Source: Elmis aenea (lineage: Eukaryota; Arthropoda; Insecta; Coleoptera; Elmidae). Taken from it: a DNA stretch of 64,000 nt. How positions within the stretch are numbered: the first letter of the stretch is position 1; the number at the start of each line of letters is the position of its first letter. The stretch covers positions 1 to 64,000 of the forward strand of contig CANTFG010000252.1 of assembly GCA_947652605.1 (NCBI GenBank). Direction: 5' to 3'. The notes below the pieces were generated by a model. It did not search any database. It saw nothing but the letters and a program-made list of their open reading frames with translations, and had not been told where the DNA came from. Positions 33,921 to 44,879 of this stretch are shown here, in pieces. A program made the position numbers and the translations under genes.

Positions 33921-34110
33921 TTTCTTCATCGATTTGTTTGACTCAACCGCACAGAAAAACATACAATTATCATTGAATGCTACCTATGGCAACGTTGTTG
34001 AACGAAACCACAAAGAAAACAATACATGGGGTCCTATAGAAAGCTCTGGTTACGTTGGTGGAAGTGGTCCGTTCGAAATTGTGATAATTTGTCAGTGGAA
34101 CCGTTTTGTT
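33921..34110 (+). CDS. Galectin exon 2 of CRD1 (sugar-binding core)
   Basis: A strong acceptor (TTTATTTTCAAG) and donor (GTT/GTAAGT) enclose 190 nt, phase 2 to 0. The first T completes a Ser codon split from 31014. The peptide contains FFIDLFDSTAQKNIQLSLN, then VVERNHKENNTWGPIE and GPFEIVIICQWNRFV, the central strands S3-S6 of a galectin. The conserved Trp and VxxN positions are kept. The usual HxNPR is LSLNATYG, losing His and Arg, and the WGxEER Arg is absent. Normal lactose binding is therefore doubtful. The exon starts 61 bp after a LINE's (ATT)n tail. Confidence 0.85.
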
Positions 34111-35123
34111 GTAAGTACCCACTACACTGATTTTTAACCTGTGTTCCGCGAGCATCCTCCAGGTGTGTCGCGTAACAAAAATAAAAACATAAATAAATAA
34201 ATAAACAGATTTTGCAAGGACGCTGTGTTTGAGATTCGAGTTTTAAACGTGGAGTTCTCGCTTATTATAATAGCTGGGGTGTAGGTTTCAATTTGGCAAT
34301 TCGGTACTAATTAATAACCCGATGAGAAATTGAAAATATTTTAAATGCTATCCGAGAAAATGAGGATAATCCGGAAAATACGATTTTTTAAAATAGTAAA
34401 ATGAAATATTTTAAATGTACCTATAGCAAGAAATGGCTTGCAAAATTTTCAGTTTGTTGACATAAACTACAACTACTACTGCCTAATTTATATTGGTTGT
34501 TGTCTAAAACGTAATTTTACAAATTTGTCATTGAATGTAAAAGTAAAATACCATGTGTCATACATCAACGAAATCAGAAAAAAAACTCATTTGGCTTATG
34601 CATATGGCAATAAGAATACGAATAAGAAAAAATTAGTGTTTACCATCCGATTCGGCTTAAAAAATTGCTTGACAATTTTTTACACATTTTAAATATTTCA
34701 TACTCCAAAGGAGATGCACACGATTTTTTTAAATCGTGTTTTCCAGTATTTCCTAATTTTCTCGAATACCGTTTGATTTCTCTTTGGATTATGGATGAGC
34801 ACCAAATTTAGCAACTTTACCAAATGAAAACCTATGCCTTATCTGTGACAATAAGTGATATTCCCATGTTTAAAACTCGAATTTAAAACACCCTGTATGG
34901 TTCAGTTTGACTGTCTCACCCCTATCTCTTTTTTTTTTTGCAAATCGTGGAAAATTATCTCTCGAATGACGTTCAAATGTTTTTTTTACGATGAAATATG
35001 TCAGACCTATTAGGGTCAACTTTGCTTTTTGAAATTACATGGTATTGTTTTACTTTCGCCATATACGTACTTTAGTCTCAAGAAAGTATTGACCGCGAAA
35101 ATTTTCGAATTTTTAATTTATAT
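34111..35123. other. Galectin intron DNA without recognised elements
   Basis: Start of a 13.4-kb intron. It contains short A/T runs and one isolated ACACCCTGTATG terminus near 34889. Open frames here show no domain. Confidence 0.45.
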
Positions 35124-35914
35124 ACAGCGTTATTCAAAAAGTCTGCAACAAATAGGAAAAAGTTTTATTTTTGATTTCTCAGAAAATTTTATTCTTGATA
35201 AAGGTTGGTGCATGGTCTAAAACCAATTCTAAGATGAAAAAAAGTTCGATAAAAAGTCATAGGACACTAGATTTTAGCGATTTTTGAAATATTTGCTAGA
35301 GTAAAATGTACCTACTTATTTTAAGATATACAAAAAAAATTTATAGGAAAAAGTTATTTACAATCTCAAAATAAGGCTAGATTTAAATTTTGAAGTTCAA
35401 ATTCCAATTTTTATTTTTTAAGAAATTTCATCATTCAAAAAGTCTGCAACAAATGGAAAAGTTTTTTATTATCGATTTTTCAGAAAATTTTATTCTTGAT
35501 AAAAGTTGGTGCATGGTCTAAAACTAATTTTAAGATAAAAAAAAGTTTCATAAAAAGTCATATGAAACTAGATTTTAACGATTTTTGAAATATACCCAAT
35601 AGTAAAGAGCTTAAAATTTCTTAAAAAAATAAAAATTTAAATTTGATCATCAAAGTTTAAATCGAGCCTTATTTTGAGATTCTAAATAACTTTTTTTCAT
35701 AAAATGTTTTTGTATCTCTTAAAATAAGGGCACTTTACTCTTGCGAATATTTCAAAAACGCAAAATCTAGTGTCATATGACTTTTTATGAATTTTTTGTT
35801 TTATCTTAAAATTAGTTTTAGACCATGCACCAACTTTTATCAAGAATAAATTTTTTTGATAAATCAATAATAAAAAGTTTTTCCATTTGTTGCAGACTTT
35901 TTGAATGACGCTGT
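35124..35914. mobile_element. Foldback element with ACAGCGTTATTC ends
   Basis: ACAGCGTTATTCAAAAAGTC at 35124 is mirrored by GACTTTTTGAATGACGCTGT ending at 35914. The arms contain the direct module CATTCAAAAAGTCTGCAACA (35431) also seen in 12445-15232. There is no coding content. It lies inside the large galectin intron. Confidence 0.85.
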
Positions 35915-36684
35915 ATTTACACGTTTTGAGATCCCCTGAACCCGTTTTGACTATATTCGCAATCTCCGTGTGTGTGAATGTGTGGGCGTGTATGTGTGTG
36001 TGTGTATTTGACAGACGTTAAAATTGTACATTTTTGACATTGCTTATCGATAGAGCCTTTAAAAGTATGTTTGAAAAAGCGTGCATTTATTTGATTTTTC
36101 AAATATTAACTAATATACAGGGTGTATAGTATAAGCTGTAACGTTAATAGGAAATTACATAAAAACCGTAATGGATAATATTATTCTGTTGATGTAGGAT
36201 TGTAGTCTATGTCGAGTTTTACAAAAAAAAAACGCAATAACTTTTTTGAACAAATTTAAAATTTCAAAATTAATAAAAAAATTCAAAATTTTGAAGATTT
36301 ATTTTGAAAACGGCTGCAACAAGTTTTTTCAAACTTTAGTATATTATAGAGTTTATTTTTCTTAGTAAATTGCCGTTTGTCTCATCTCTTTTGAATTTCC
36401 TTGAAAAAAGTTATGATTAAATAAAAAATATAGGTACATATAGATTATAGAGTATATTTTTTAAGAACGCTGTGGTTGTTCGAATGACATAAACTGGCGC
36501 ATGAAACGTCATTTGACAGACGTCATTACGTCATGTTGACAGACGTCATTTACAAAAGGAAAGTTGATTAGAACGCTTAAAGCGGCATTTTAAACCCACA
36601 AATACACAAACAAACTCGAAGATACACACAACACACAATATACGAGTAGTTATGGCGAAAGTGATTTGGTAACCACACCAGTTT
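35915..36684. repeat. Intron DNA with GT microsatellite and one ACAGGGTG end
   Basis: An imperfect (GT)n tract spans about 35967-36006. TACAGGGTGTATAGTATAAG at about 36116 is an unpaired foldback terminus. The motif GACAGACGTCATT is repeated near 36514 and 36539. Confidence 0.55.
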
Positions 36685-37215
36685 ATGTTTTATTGATTTT
36701 GACAAAGAATTTAATTTTAAATTCGATAGTGCATTAAAAAAATTGGCATACAAAGGAACATTTTTGAGAAAAATGAGTTTAAAAGTTATTTAGGAGTATT
36801 ATTTTTCAAAATATCATATATATCGAAACAAAACACGATCGCTGTAGTAATTGACAATTTATAACTTATCTAATTGTGTTTTATTATTCTTCGACGAAAA
36901 ATCATTATTTTGTGAGTATTAAATTGAAAATGGACCTTCTATTAATTTGCTTCTGTTAGTGCGTGTTCAAGACGTTTTAATTTAATGTTCACAAAATAAA
37001 AAAAATTTCGTCGAAAAATAATTAAACACAATAATTAGACAAATTATCAATTACTACAGCGATCGTGTTTTGTTTAGATATATACGATTTTTTGAAAAAT
37101 AATACTAATAAATAACTTTTAAACTCATTTTTCTCAAAAATGTTTCTTTGTACGCCAATTTTTTTAATGCACTATCGGATTTAGAATTTAATTCTTTGTC
37201 AGAATCAATAAAAAA
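36685..37215. mobile_element. Palindrome, about 530 bp
   Basis: AACACGATCGCTGTAGTAAT (36833) recurs inverted at about 37050-37069, and ATTGATTTTGACAAAGAATT (36692) recurs inverted near 37190-37209. The centre is near 36950. Terminal motifs are not obvious, so it may be the core of an older foldback. Confidence 0.65.
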
Positions 37216-37370
37216 AAAAAACATGTAAATTAAAAAAAAAGTGATTATCGCCAGTCTGACATATTTCAATACGTAAAAAAAAACATTTGAACGTCATTCG
37301 ATAAAGAGTTTTCCACGATTTCCAAGAATATAAGGTTTATAGGGGTTTCCTCCTAAAATAACAAAGTTAT

Positions 37371-39657
37371 ACAGGGTGAGTCACTACGGACGCGTCGGAG
37401 TTTTATGGCGAAACGCTTTATATTTTCCAATTTCTGTCGCTGTTAGATTATGTAAGTCAATAAGGGCTACATTTTAAAAATATTTTCAAACATACAGGGT
37501 GCTCCAAAAAAGAGTCGCATATCAAAGTTATACTTTTTCTTATGGAACACCCTGTATATTTTTGTATTTTTGGATTCCTCTTTAAATTTAATTAAAAAAA
37601 TGTGAAAGGTCATATGGGTCTAAAGTTAACCGTTCTCGTGAAAATCGCATTTTCATGAAAATACAGTGTTTTCAAAAATTTTCAACATTTAAAAACTTTG
37701 AGAAGTCTGAAGAAATTCGCTTGGAGATAAGATTGACAATAGATTATGTAACACTTTGCACCAGCTACATTCTTAAAATATTATACAGGGCGTTTTTTAC
37801 GCTTGGTCAAACTTGTGAAACTTTAAACATCGATAACTCATTTTTTTTAAATACAACCCCTTATATTTTTTTGCACCGTCTTATAGAAAATTTAATTCTC
37901 TTTCGAAAACATTCATACTGTTTTATACCTAAAATTGATATTTTCCGAGATATCGCGATTTTATTGTTAATTATTAGGGCAATGTAATATTTTCGAGTAG
38001 GCTACGAAGGTAGACAGCGGTAATTTGAAACAATTGAACGAAAAAACAAGAAAGGTTTAGTTTTATCTTTTGCCTACGCATTGTTAAAATTTTTTTATAG
38101 TGAAGAGGAATCTCACGTTTAAATCGAGATTTCTTACAATTATTTATGCATTTATTTATTGGACCATTATGATAAGATGATTAGTAAATCATAAAAACTA
38201 TTTTTTTTTGTATGATACGACTCTCGGTTCTACCAAAATGTCTTTGCTTAACTTCTGGTTCCACGCATTTTGCAAACATTGTGTTTTATACAGTGTGCAC
38301 AATGTTTAATGAAGGTAAGTGTTTATGGTGTCTTAACTAAAATATAAATACACAGAAAATATTTCAAATTGGGACCGTAGTAACTTTAATTGTACATTTA
38401 TAAAAATATTTCCAGTGATAACTAAAATGTATGTAATAATAATTCAAAAACTTTTGAGACAATCACTCCTAATATGTTGCGTAATGTAAGGCGTTCACTT
38501 GAAAAGAGGATCACAATGTGTATTCAAGAGGATGGTCGTCATGTTGAACATTTATTGTAATCGGCTGTTAAATTTTGTTTTTGAATTATTATTACATTTT
38601 AGTTATCACTAGAAATATTTTTATAAATGTTCAGTTAAAGTGACTACGTTCCCAATTTGAAATATATTTTCTGTATTTATATTTTAGTTAACACACCATA
38701 AACACTTACTTATATTAAACATTGTGCACACTGTATAAAACACAATGTTTGCAAAATGCGTGGAACCAGAATTTAAGCAAAGACATTTTGGTAGAACAGA
38801 GTGTCGTATTATAAACATACAAAAAAATGGTTTATAGGATTTAGTAATCATCTTATCATACTGGTCCAATAAATAAATGCATAAATAATTTTAAGAAATC
38901 TCGATTTAAACGTGAGATTGCTCTTCATTATAAAAAAATGTCAAAAATGCGTATGCAAAAGATAAAACTAAACCTTTCTTGTTCTTTATTTCAATTGTTT
39001 CAAATTACCGCTGTCTACCTTCATAGCCTACTCGAAAATACTACTTTGACCTACTAATTAACAATAAAATCGCGATATCTCGGAAAATATCAATTTTATT
39101 TATAAAACAGTAATAATGTTTTCGAAAGAGAATTAAATTTTCTATAAGACGGTGCAAAAAAATATAAGGGGTTGTATTTAAAAAAAATGAGTTATCGATG
39201 TTTAAAGTTTCACAAGTTTGACCAAGCGTAAAAAACGCCCTGTATAATATTTTAAAAATGTAGCTGGTGCAAAGTGTTACATAATCTATTGTCAATCTTA
39301 ACTCCAAGCGAATTTCTTCAGACTTCTCAAAGTTTTTAAATGTTGAAAATTTTTGAAAATACTGAATTTTCATGAAAATGCGATTTTCACGAGAACGGTT
39401 GACTTTAGACCCATATGACCTATTACATTTTTTAAATTAAATTTAAAGAGGAATCCAAAAATGTAAAAATATACAGGGTGTTCCATAAGAAAAAGTATAA
39501 CTTTGATATGCCACTCTTTTTTGGAGCACCCTGTATGTTTGAAAATATTTTTAAAATGTAGCCCTTATTGACTTACATAATCTAACAGCGACAGAAATTG
39601 GAAAATATAAAGCGTTTTGCCATAAAACTCCGACGCGTCTGTCGTGACTCACCCTGT
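37371..39657. mobile_element. Foldback element F-C with central transposase remnant
   Basis: ACAGGGTGAGTCACTACGGA at the left is mirrored by a near-identical inverse ending at 39657; bases around both ends read TAT/ATA. Further inner inverted ends occur at about 37494 and 39537 (ACAGGGTGCTCC and inverse). The arms are over 1 kb each. The only sequence not in the arms is about 38452-38580, which encodes a transposase C-terminus. Confidence 0.85.
38456..38560 (+). pseudogene. Mariner-like transposase C-terminus at a palindrome centre
   Basis: Thirty-five codons open with ETITPNMLRNVRRSLEKRI, continue MCIQEDGRHVEHLL and stop at 38558-38560. The ending matches the tail of the DD41D transposase at 18713 (MCMEVDGQNFEHLL plus stop) in spacing and residues. 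It sits exactly between the two foldback arms, so the foldback is best explained as an internally deleted mariner element. Confidence 0.75.
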
Positions 39658-39723
39658 ATAGGTGCGACAGTTAAACTAAATTATCCTGTATAGTGTGCGG
39701 CAGAATTTTAGCGTTGTTAAAAG

Positions 39724-40020
39724 CAGGGCTGTGGAGTCGGAGTCGGAGTTTAGGAGGAATTTCTGGTCAGTGGAGTCGGAGTCGGAAAAAATGTATCGAC
39801 TCCGACTCCGAGTACAACAAAAAATTACGAGGTGGTCCTTTGCCGCAAAATTTAAACTCAAATTTTAAATTATATTTTTATTTTTATTTTTTTTTATGTA
39901 TTACACACCATAAAATGTCTTAGTATTTAATTTTGTCGGAGTCGGAGTCAGAGTCGACCTACTAAAATTATCAGGAGTCGGAGTCGGAGTCGAATTTTTT
40001 TTACAGACTCCGCAGCCCTG
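39724..40020. mobile_element. hAT-like MITE rich in GGAGTCGG
   Basis: CAGGGCTGTGGAGTCGG and CCGCAGCCCTG form the ends. The flanking octamers GTTAAAAG and GTTAAATG match at 7 of 8. Runs of GGAGTC occur near both ends. A partial copy lies at 4328-4415. Confidence 0.82.
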
Positions 40021-40076
40021 GTTAAATGTGTGCCGCGACTTTGAAAATTGAAGAACATTGACCTACTATCTATATC

Positions 40077-40340
40077 CAGGGGTGGGCAAGTTTTTCCTGC
40101 AAAAGGCCGGATAAAAATTAATTAAGATGACTCGGGCCGGAACAAAAATTTAGATGTGAGGGGTGTTAAAAGTTTTTTGCCAAGCCGCACATTTTTGTAG
40201 ACCCTAAAAAATCTGAAAATAACATGAAATTCGCCAAATTAATTAAAATTCGAAAAAATATTGCATGCAGCATTTCGGATTGGATGCTGTTGCGAACCGA
40301 CATCTGCCCAATCCTAACCTACAGAGTATTCACCTAGTGC
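40077..40340. mobile_element. hAT-like fragment (CAGGGGTGGGCAAG end)
   Basis: CAGGGGTGGGCAAGTTTTTC followed by GGCCGG and CGGGCCGG motifs resembles hAT termini. The opposite end is not clear. Confidence 0.45.
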
Positions 40341-40650
40341 AGTGATGTACAAGCGGTAGCTCCCGGGCTCCAGGTAGTCCGCAAGTCTATATCAAGACGC
40401 ACGCGAGCAGAAGTTGCGCTTATAGATTTCTCATTTAAGAAGCTTCAAATGCGAACATTCCTCATCTATAAAAAAGATGACAGAGGACAATGACAGAAAT
40501 TATCAACTACAACACATTGATGAACTTCAATTGCTTAACTATGGGATTTGGTAGCTGTTTTCACGGTCCAAAGGGAATCGAACCACTATTATTATTTTTG
40601 GCATTTTGACATAAATACTACACCTATGCAAAAATGTACATTCGTTAACA
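40341..40650. mobile_element. Fragment of the CAGTGATGT hAT family
   Basis: CAGTGATGTACAAGCGGTAG, then CGGGCTCCAGGTAGTCCGC and CACGCGAGCAG, match the inverted right end of 25705-26478 (GCTACCAGTTGGACATCACTG side). Only one terminus is present. Confidence 0.7.
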
Positions 40651-40654
40651 ATCC

Positions 40655-40943
40655 AGAAATTAAAAATCGAAACAGCGAATACAATCACAAAAAAAAAACA
40701 GAATGGTGGACAAGAGAACTACAAAAGATCATCTACAACAACAACAAAAATGGAGGAACTATCTAAACAAACAATAAGAAAGAAGAGAATTACAAGACAA
40801 ATACAATAAAAAAATAGATAAAGTCAAGTTGGCAGTGAGGGAAGCGAAGGAAAAATCATGGATAAAGTTTGGGCAGAAAAAGAATTTTAATAAGAATAAA
40901 AATTTGTTCTATGGCACGTTTAAGCAACTAAGATAGAAAAAAT
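40655..40943 (+). pseudogene. RTE-like ORF2, inter-domain region
   Basis: The translation shows EWWTRELQKIIY, VREAKEKSWIKFGQK and NKNLFYGTFKQLR in shifted frames. This is the region between endonuclease and RT in RTE-type LINEs (pattern WW..EL...K..W......AK..SW..F). The endonuclease itself is not visible upstream. Confidence 0.6.
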
Positions 40944-41128
40944 AATACGGAATTTTTTTTTTAACTGTATTGTTTTATTGCACCTAGCTACTTTAGCCAA
41001 CCAGCAATATGTCTTTATGATAGTTCTACTTAAGTTAAGAGTCCACCCGTTGGTGTCTTCTTTTTTTCTTCTGTATTCTTGTTTTCAAGAACGACACTTT
41101 ACACAACCGCACAGTGCTCTGCTTTACA

Positions 41129-41491
41129 CTAACTCGCTAACTCAAACGGCTTGGTCCGTTTAAGCCTTCTCACTAGATGTTGGTTGTCCAAGAGCTGCAG
41201 GGCTTCGGTGTTGATGTGATCATGCAGCCTTTGTTCATGTTTGTTGGCAAAGTTTTGGATTTCTTCGTCGACTGTTGGCATCCTCAGGTCCCTGTGGAGG
41301 TCGACATTCCTCACGTACCACGGGGCATCCACAATTGCCCGGAGTACCTTATTTTGGAATCGCTGTATTATTTTAATGTTCGTTTTACCAGCACACCCCC
41401 AAAGCTGTATGCCGTAGGTCCATACTGGCTTCAGTATTTGTTTGTATATTAGAAGTTTATTTTCAATTGAAAGTTTAGATTTCCTATTCAT
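41129..41491 (-). pseudogene. Jockey ORF2 C-terminal tail
   Basis: It reads LLIYKQILKPVWTYGIQLWG, VDAPWYVRNVDLHRDL and ends RRLKRTKPFELAS. This is the same thumb/tail region as in 13002-14321. It is joined to endonuclease sequence after deletion and frameshift near 41500-41690. Confidence 0.85.
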
Positions 41492-41650
41492 TAGCCAAAA
41501 TAGTTTTCTATATTTGATGCCTAGCTCTTCACGTTTTTTTTTTAATGTGTTCTTTCCACTTTAATTTAATGTCCAGGTTCATGCCTAAATATTTAGCTGT
41601 GTTACAATGTGGAATTCTGTTGTTGTTTAATATCACTGGCAGGTGTTCTA

Positions 41651-42001
41651 CTAATCTTTTATTTGTGAAATATATACGGCTGCGACTGTAAAGCTGTATT
41701 TATTTGTTTTTATGTTTACTGCAGTTGCTTGTATTTCTTCCGTTTCTATTTTGTTATTCTCATAATGATTAATGTTTTGTTTTATTAATACAGCACTTCC
41801 ACCTCTTGCTGTGTCTGCTGGGTGTACAGTACTATAGACTTTATACCCTTTAAATTTTATATAGTTCTGTTTTGTTAAATGGGTTTCAGATATTAGGCAG
41901 ATATCTATATTTTGTTCAGTTAAGAACACTTGCAGTTCTTCTCGGTGTTCAAAAAGTCCGTTGGCATTCCATGTTACTATGATTAAATCCTTTCGGTCCA
42001 T
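41651..42001 (-). pseudogene. Jockey ORF2 endonuclease N-terminus
   Basis: The peptide starts MDRKDLIIVTWNANGLFEHR, with the Asn of the first metal-binding motif. It continues CLISETHLTK (catalytic Glu), GGSAVLIKQ and FTVAAVYI. The rest of the nuclease (GDFN, SDH) and the RT palm are deleted. The start lies 38 nt after the ORF1 stop, typical of the Jockey arrangement. Confidence 0.88.
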
Positions 42002-42039
42002 TTACGATCTATGTAGTTCGATGACATTTTTTGCTATGT

Positions 42040-43467
42040 TTATTGCGTGGTTTTTGATGCGGTGGGCAACATTCTTTCTATCATTGTTAACCTTTTGTCA
42101 AAAGTTTCAAAAACGCGCTCCATACGCTCCGCCAGACCCAGCAGTAACTGGTTGGTCGCTTCTTCATTTATTACTGTTTTATTTTGCTGTCCGTCTGTTA
42201 CACATTGCGCAAATGATTTTTGTTCGCTTACGGTTGCAGATTGCTTTTTAGCTGGTATCTGCTTTTCGTTTATATTTTGAGTGATTTTATCTCTGCGTTT
42301 TTGAAACTCTTTTGCTACTTCGCATCCTCTGTAATTCGCAGGATGTTCTAGTCCACAATTCGCACATTTAGGCTTTTCATTTTTTGTTTTACTGCATTCT
42401 TTGGTTAAGTGTTTTCTCGCGCATTTGACGCATTTCGGTTCTCGTCCGCAAAATCCTTGTGTGTGGCCATACAGCTGACATCGTTTACATTGTGGTACAA
42501 GGTTTTGCCTTTTTACTGGTTCTATCTTAACTACTACATTTTGGATGATTCTAATTTCGTATATTTTCTTAATATCCTCGGTATTATCAAAGGTAAGCAT
42601 GAACAGAGGGAGTGGCTTTCTTACAAGTTCATAAACCCCTTTTTTCTCAGATTCTTTACGTTCTTTTTTTATTATATTAATTGCAGAATGTATTTTAAAT
42701 TTTTTTATTTTTAGTTCATCTTCTATTTCTCCAGGTAAGATACTTGGTGGGAGACCTCTTACCATTACTTTTATATCTCTTGTTTGTTTGTTTTCATATG
42801 TATAAAAAGAGATTTTTTTATCTGTGAGGTTGTCAACTGCTCTCCTATAGCTTTCCGAATTAGTTGTATTAATTTTAATTTGATCATTATTTAGAGTTGT
42901 AGCTTTAAATTCCACGTTGCTTGCAGTCAATAAAGTGTTTAGATTTTTATAATCATCTACTTTACTTACTATTATTGGCGGTGGTTTTGGTGTTTTTTTC
43001 TCAGTTTCTTTAACTGGTAAGTTTTCACTGCTCTTCTGTTGCTCTGGGGACGAGTCCGGCGACGAGTTTGCTTTTCTTTTCTTGTTTTTATTTTTTCTGC
43101 TATCGGCTGTTATCCAGCCAACTTCCTCAGCAAGTTCTTCTTCATCTGTCTCGTAGTGTGTTGAGATAGATGGTTTATCGTGATTGAGATTCTTAAAGAT
43201 TTCTTGTTCTATTAATTTTTTATTCAGATCACTTAGCTGTTTCCGCATGCTTTCCGCATTTAACTGCATTTTTTCAAGTGCAGCTTGTAGATTTTCTCTT
43301 ATAGATTTTTCCTGTGTCCAGGCATTATACAATGCCTGTTCATTTTGGCTCCTTACCTGGTTTTTCTGGAACAAGGCTTGAGTTTGTTCCAGTGGCCCAG
43401 ACCCTGACGTCACTGCATTCCGATGGGGCGATGCAGCAAATAGTGCCACTTGAGCAGGTGTCGTCAT
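42040..43467 (-). CDS. Jockey ORF1 RNA-binding protein, intact
   Basis: An uninterrupted 475-codon frame from ATG at 43465-43467. Residues ~1-100 are coiled-coil-like (QALYNAWTQEKSIRENLQAA...). A basic linker (KNKNKKRKANSSPDSSPEQQ) follows, then an RRM-like stretch (VMVRGLPPSILPGEIEDEL). Three zinc knuckles come next (CKRCQLYGHTQGFC, CVKCARKHLTKEC, CANCGLEHPANYRGC). This is the Gag-like chaperone that packages Jockey RNA. It is complete although its own ORF2 is deleted, so the copy is fairly young. It lies antisense inside a galectin intron. Confidence 0.92.
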   Translation of the reverse strand: MTTPAQVALFAASPHRNAVTSGSGPLEQTQALFQKNQVRSQNEQALYNAWTQEKSIRENLQAALEKMQLNAESMRKQLSDLNKKLIEQEIFKNLNHDKPSISTHYETDEEELAEEVGWITADSRKNKNKKRKANSSPDSSPEQQKSSENLPVKETEKKTPKPPPIIVSKVDDYKNLNTLLTASNVEFKATTLNNDQIKINTTNSESYRRAVDNLTDKKISFYTYENKQTRDIKVMVRGLPPSILPGEIEDELKIKKFKIHSAINIIKKERKESEKKGVYELVRKPLPLFMLTFDNTEDIKKIYEIRIIQNVVVKIEPVKRQNLVPQCKRCQLYGHTQGFCGREPKCVKCARKHLTKECSKTKNEKPKCANCGLEHPANYRGCEVAKEFQKRRDKITQNINEKQIPAKKQSATVSEQKSFAQCVTDGQQNKTVINEEATNQLLLGLAERMERVFETFDKRLTMIERMLPTASKTTQ

Positions 43468-43599
43468 TTTCCTACGCGTGACGGCGTCACTCGCGGTGAA
43501 TGATACACATAATTCGCGTTGTAATCAATTGCGTAAACAATCACTCTGTAAACACGTCCACTAGCGATTGAAGTCAACCGACTACTGAAGAATACGGAA

Positions 43600-44879
43600 T
43601 GAAAAACATAAAAGATAAAAATGGAAAAATAATTACGAATGAGAAAAAATAATGGAAAGGTGGAGACAATACCTTAAAGAGCTAGCGCAGATAGATGAAA
43701 TATACAAAAAATACGAAGTAACAAATATAAAATGCAACAGCGTTTGTCGAGAGATAACGAAGATAATAATGGAGGAATTAGAAAAAGCTATGGAAAATTT
43801 AAAGATAAGAAAAGCAGTATCTAAAGATAGTATTATACCGAAAATGATTAAATACATGGAAGAATTAGAGAAAGAAGCACAATACTGAACGAGGTAGTTA
43901 GATCAAGAAAAGTACCAAGGGACTGGAACACTAGAATTATCTTATCACTATACAAAAAAGGAGAAAAGAGGGATAGTTCCTACTATATATAGGGGAATAA
44001 CATAATTGAGTGTACCTGGAAAAATACTGGCAAGAGTATTGGAAGGTAGACTAAAAGAAAAAACACACTAGAAGAATCCCAATATGGTTTTAGAGAAGAG
44101 GACGGAGTACACAAGACCCAGTTTTTATACTAAGTAAAAAAAATTAAAAGAGCTTAACCAAAAAAAAAGAAATACATTTATGTTTAATAGACTTGGCAAA
44201 AGCATTCGATAGAATAAAAAAAACGTATGGAGGAGCCTAAGACGGAAGGGAATAGAACTAGAAACAATCGACGTCATAAAAGCGAAGTACGAAAAAACGG
44301 TAAATATTGTAAGAACACAAAATGAAGAATTGGAAGAGTTTGAAACAAAAGCGGTCTTAAAACAAAGATACGTGCTCAGTCCATTACTATTCGCAGTCGT
44401 TATAGATGGGGGTAATTAAAGAAGTAAAACAAAAAATGAGAACATTTGACCTAGGTAACTGCAAAATGGAAAAAAAAAATTGCTAATATTTGCACACGAC
44501 ATAGTCATAGTCGCGGAAACAAAAAAGAATCTACAACATAATCTAGAAATAATCAGTATTAAAGTAAACACAGATAAAACTAAAACTGTGATCGTTAGTT
44601 ACAACAGAGAACAAAGGGCATAGCATCAATTTAGGTGGGTTTAGGTTGGAATTGGTAGATAGCTTTAAATATTTAGGAGTGATGATAGAAAAAATGAAAA
44701 ATAGCGAAAAAGCAGGAAATGTGGGACAAATATATAACAGTTTAAAAACAACATTTTGTGGCCCCAAAACGAACAAAAGTGGAAGTGGTCAAAAAAGTTG
44801 TAACTCCAGCACTTTTATACGGAAGTAAAACGTAGATACTCACAAACAAAAATAGAAATAGAATTAAAAATTGAACATA
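43600..44879 (+). pseudogene. RTE-like reverse transcriptase, heavily frameshifted
   Basis: Pieces in order are IKDKNGKIITNE, ERWRQYLKELAQIDEIYKKY, MENLKIRKAVSKDSIIPKM and RKVPRDWNTRIILSLYKKGE. After that come SVPGKILARVLEGRL, SQYGFREEDG and CLIDLAKAFDRI (palm Asp). Near 44490 is LLIFAHDIVIVAE, where FADD has become FAHD. The thumb motif LVDSFKYLGVMIEK follows at 44650. Multiple shifts and stops show it is dead. Confidence 0.8.

Larger units (their letters stand above)
40953..43590 (-). mobile_element. Jockey LINE with internal deletion, minus strand
   Basis: Direct repeats AATACGGAA (40944-40952 and 43591-43599) flank it. A short T-run at 40953-40962 is the 3' tail. It has an intact ORF1, the start of ORF2 endonuclease, then a jump straight to the RT tail. 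A 123-nt leader precedes ORF1, so the 5' end appears complete. Confidence 0.9.

Noticed and set aside
36841..37090. Hairpin as a transcription terminator or miRNA precursor
   Set aside because: The inverted repeat is far too long (about 530 bp) and matches the foldback pattern seen elsewhere.
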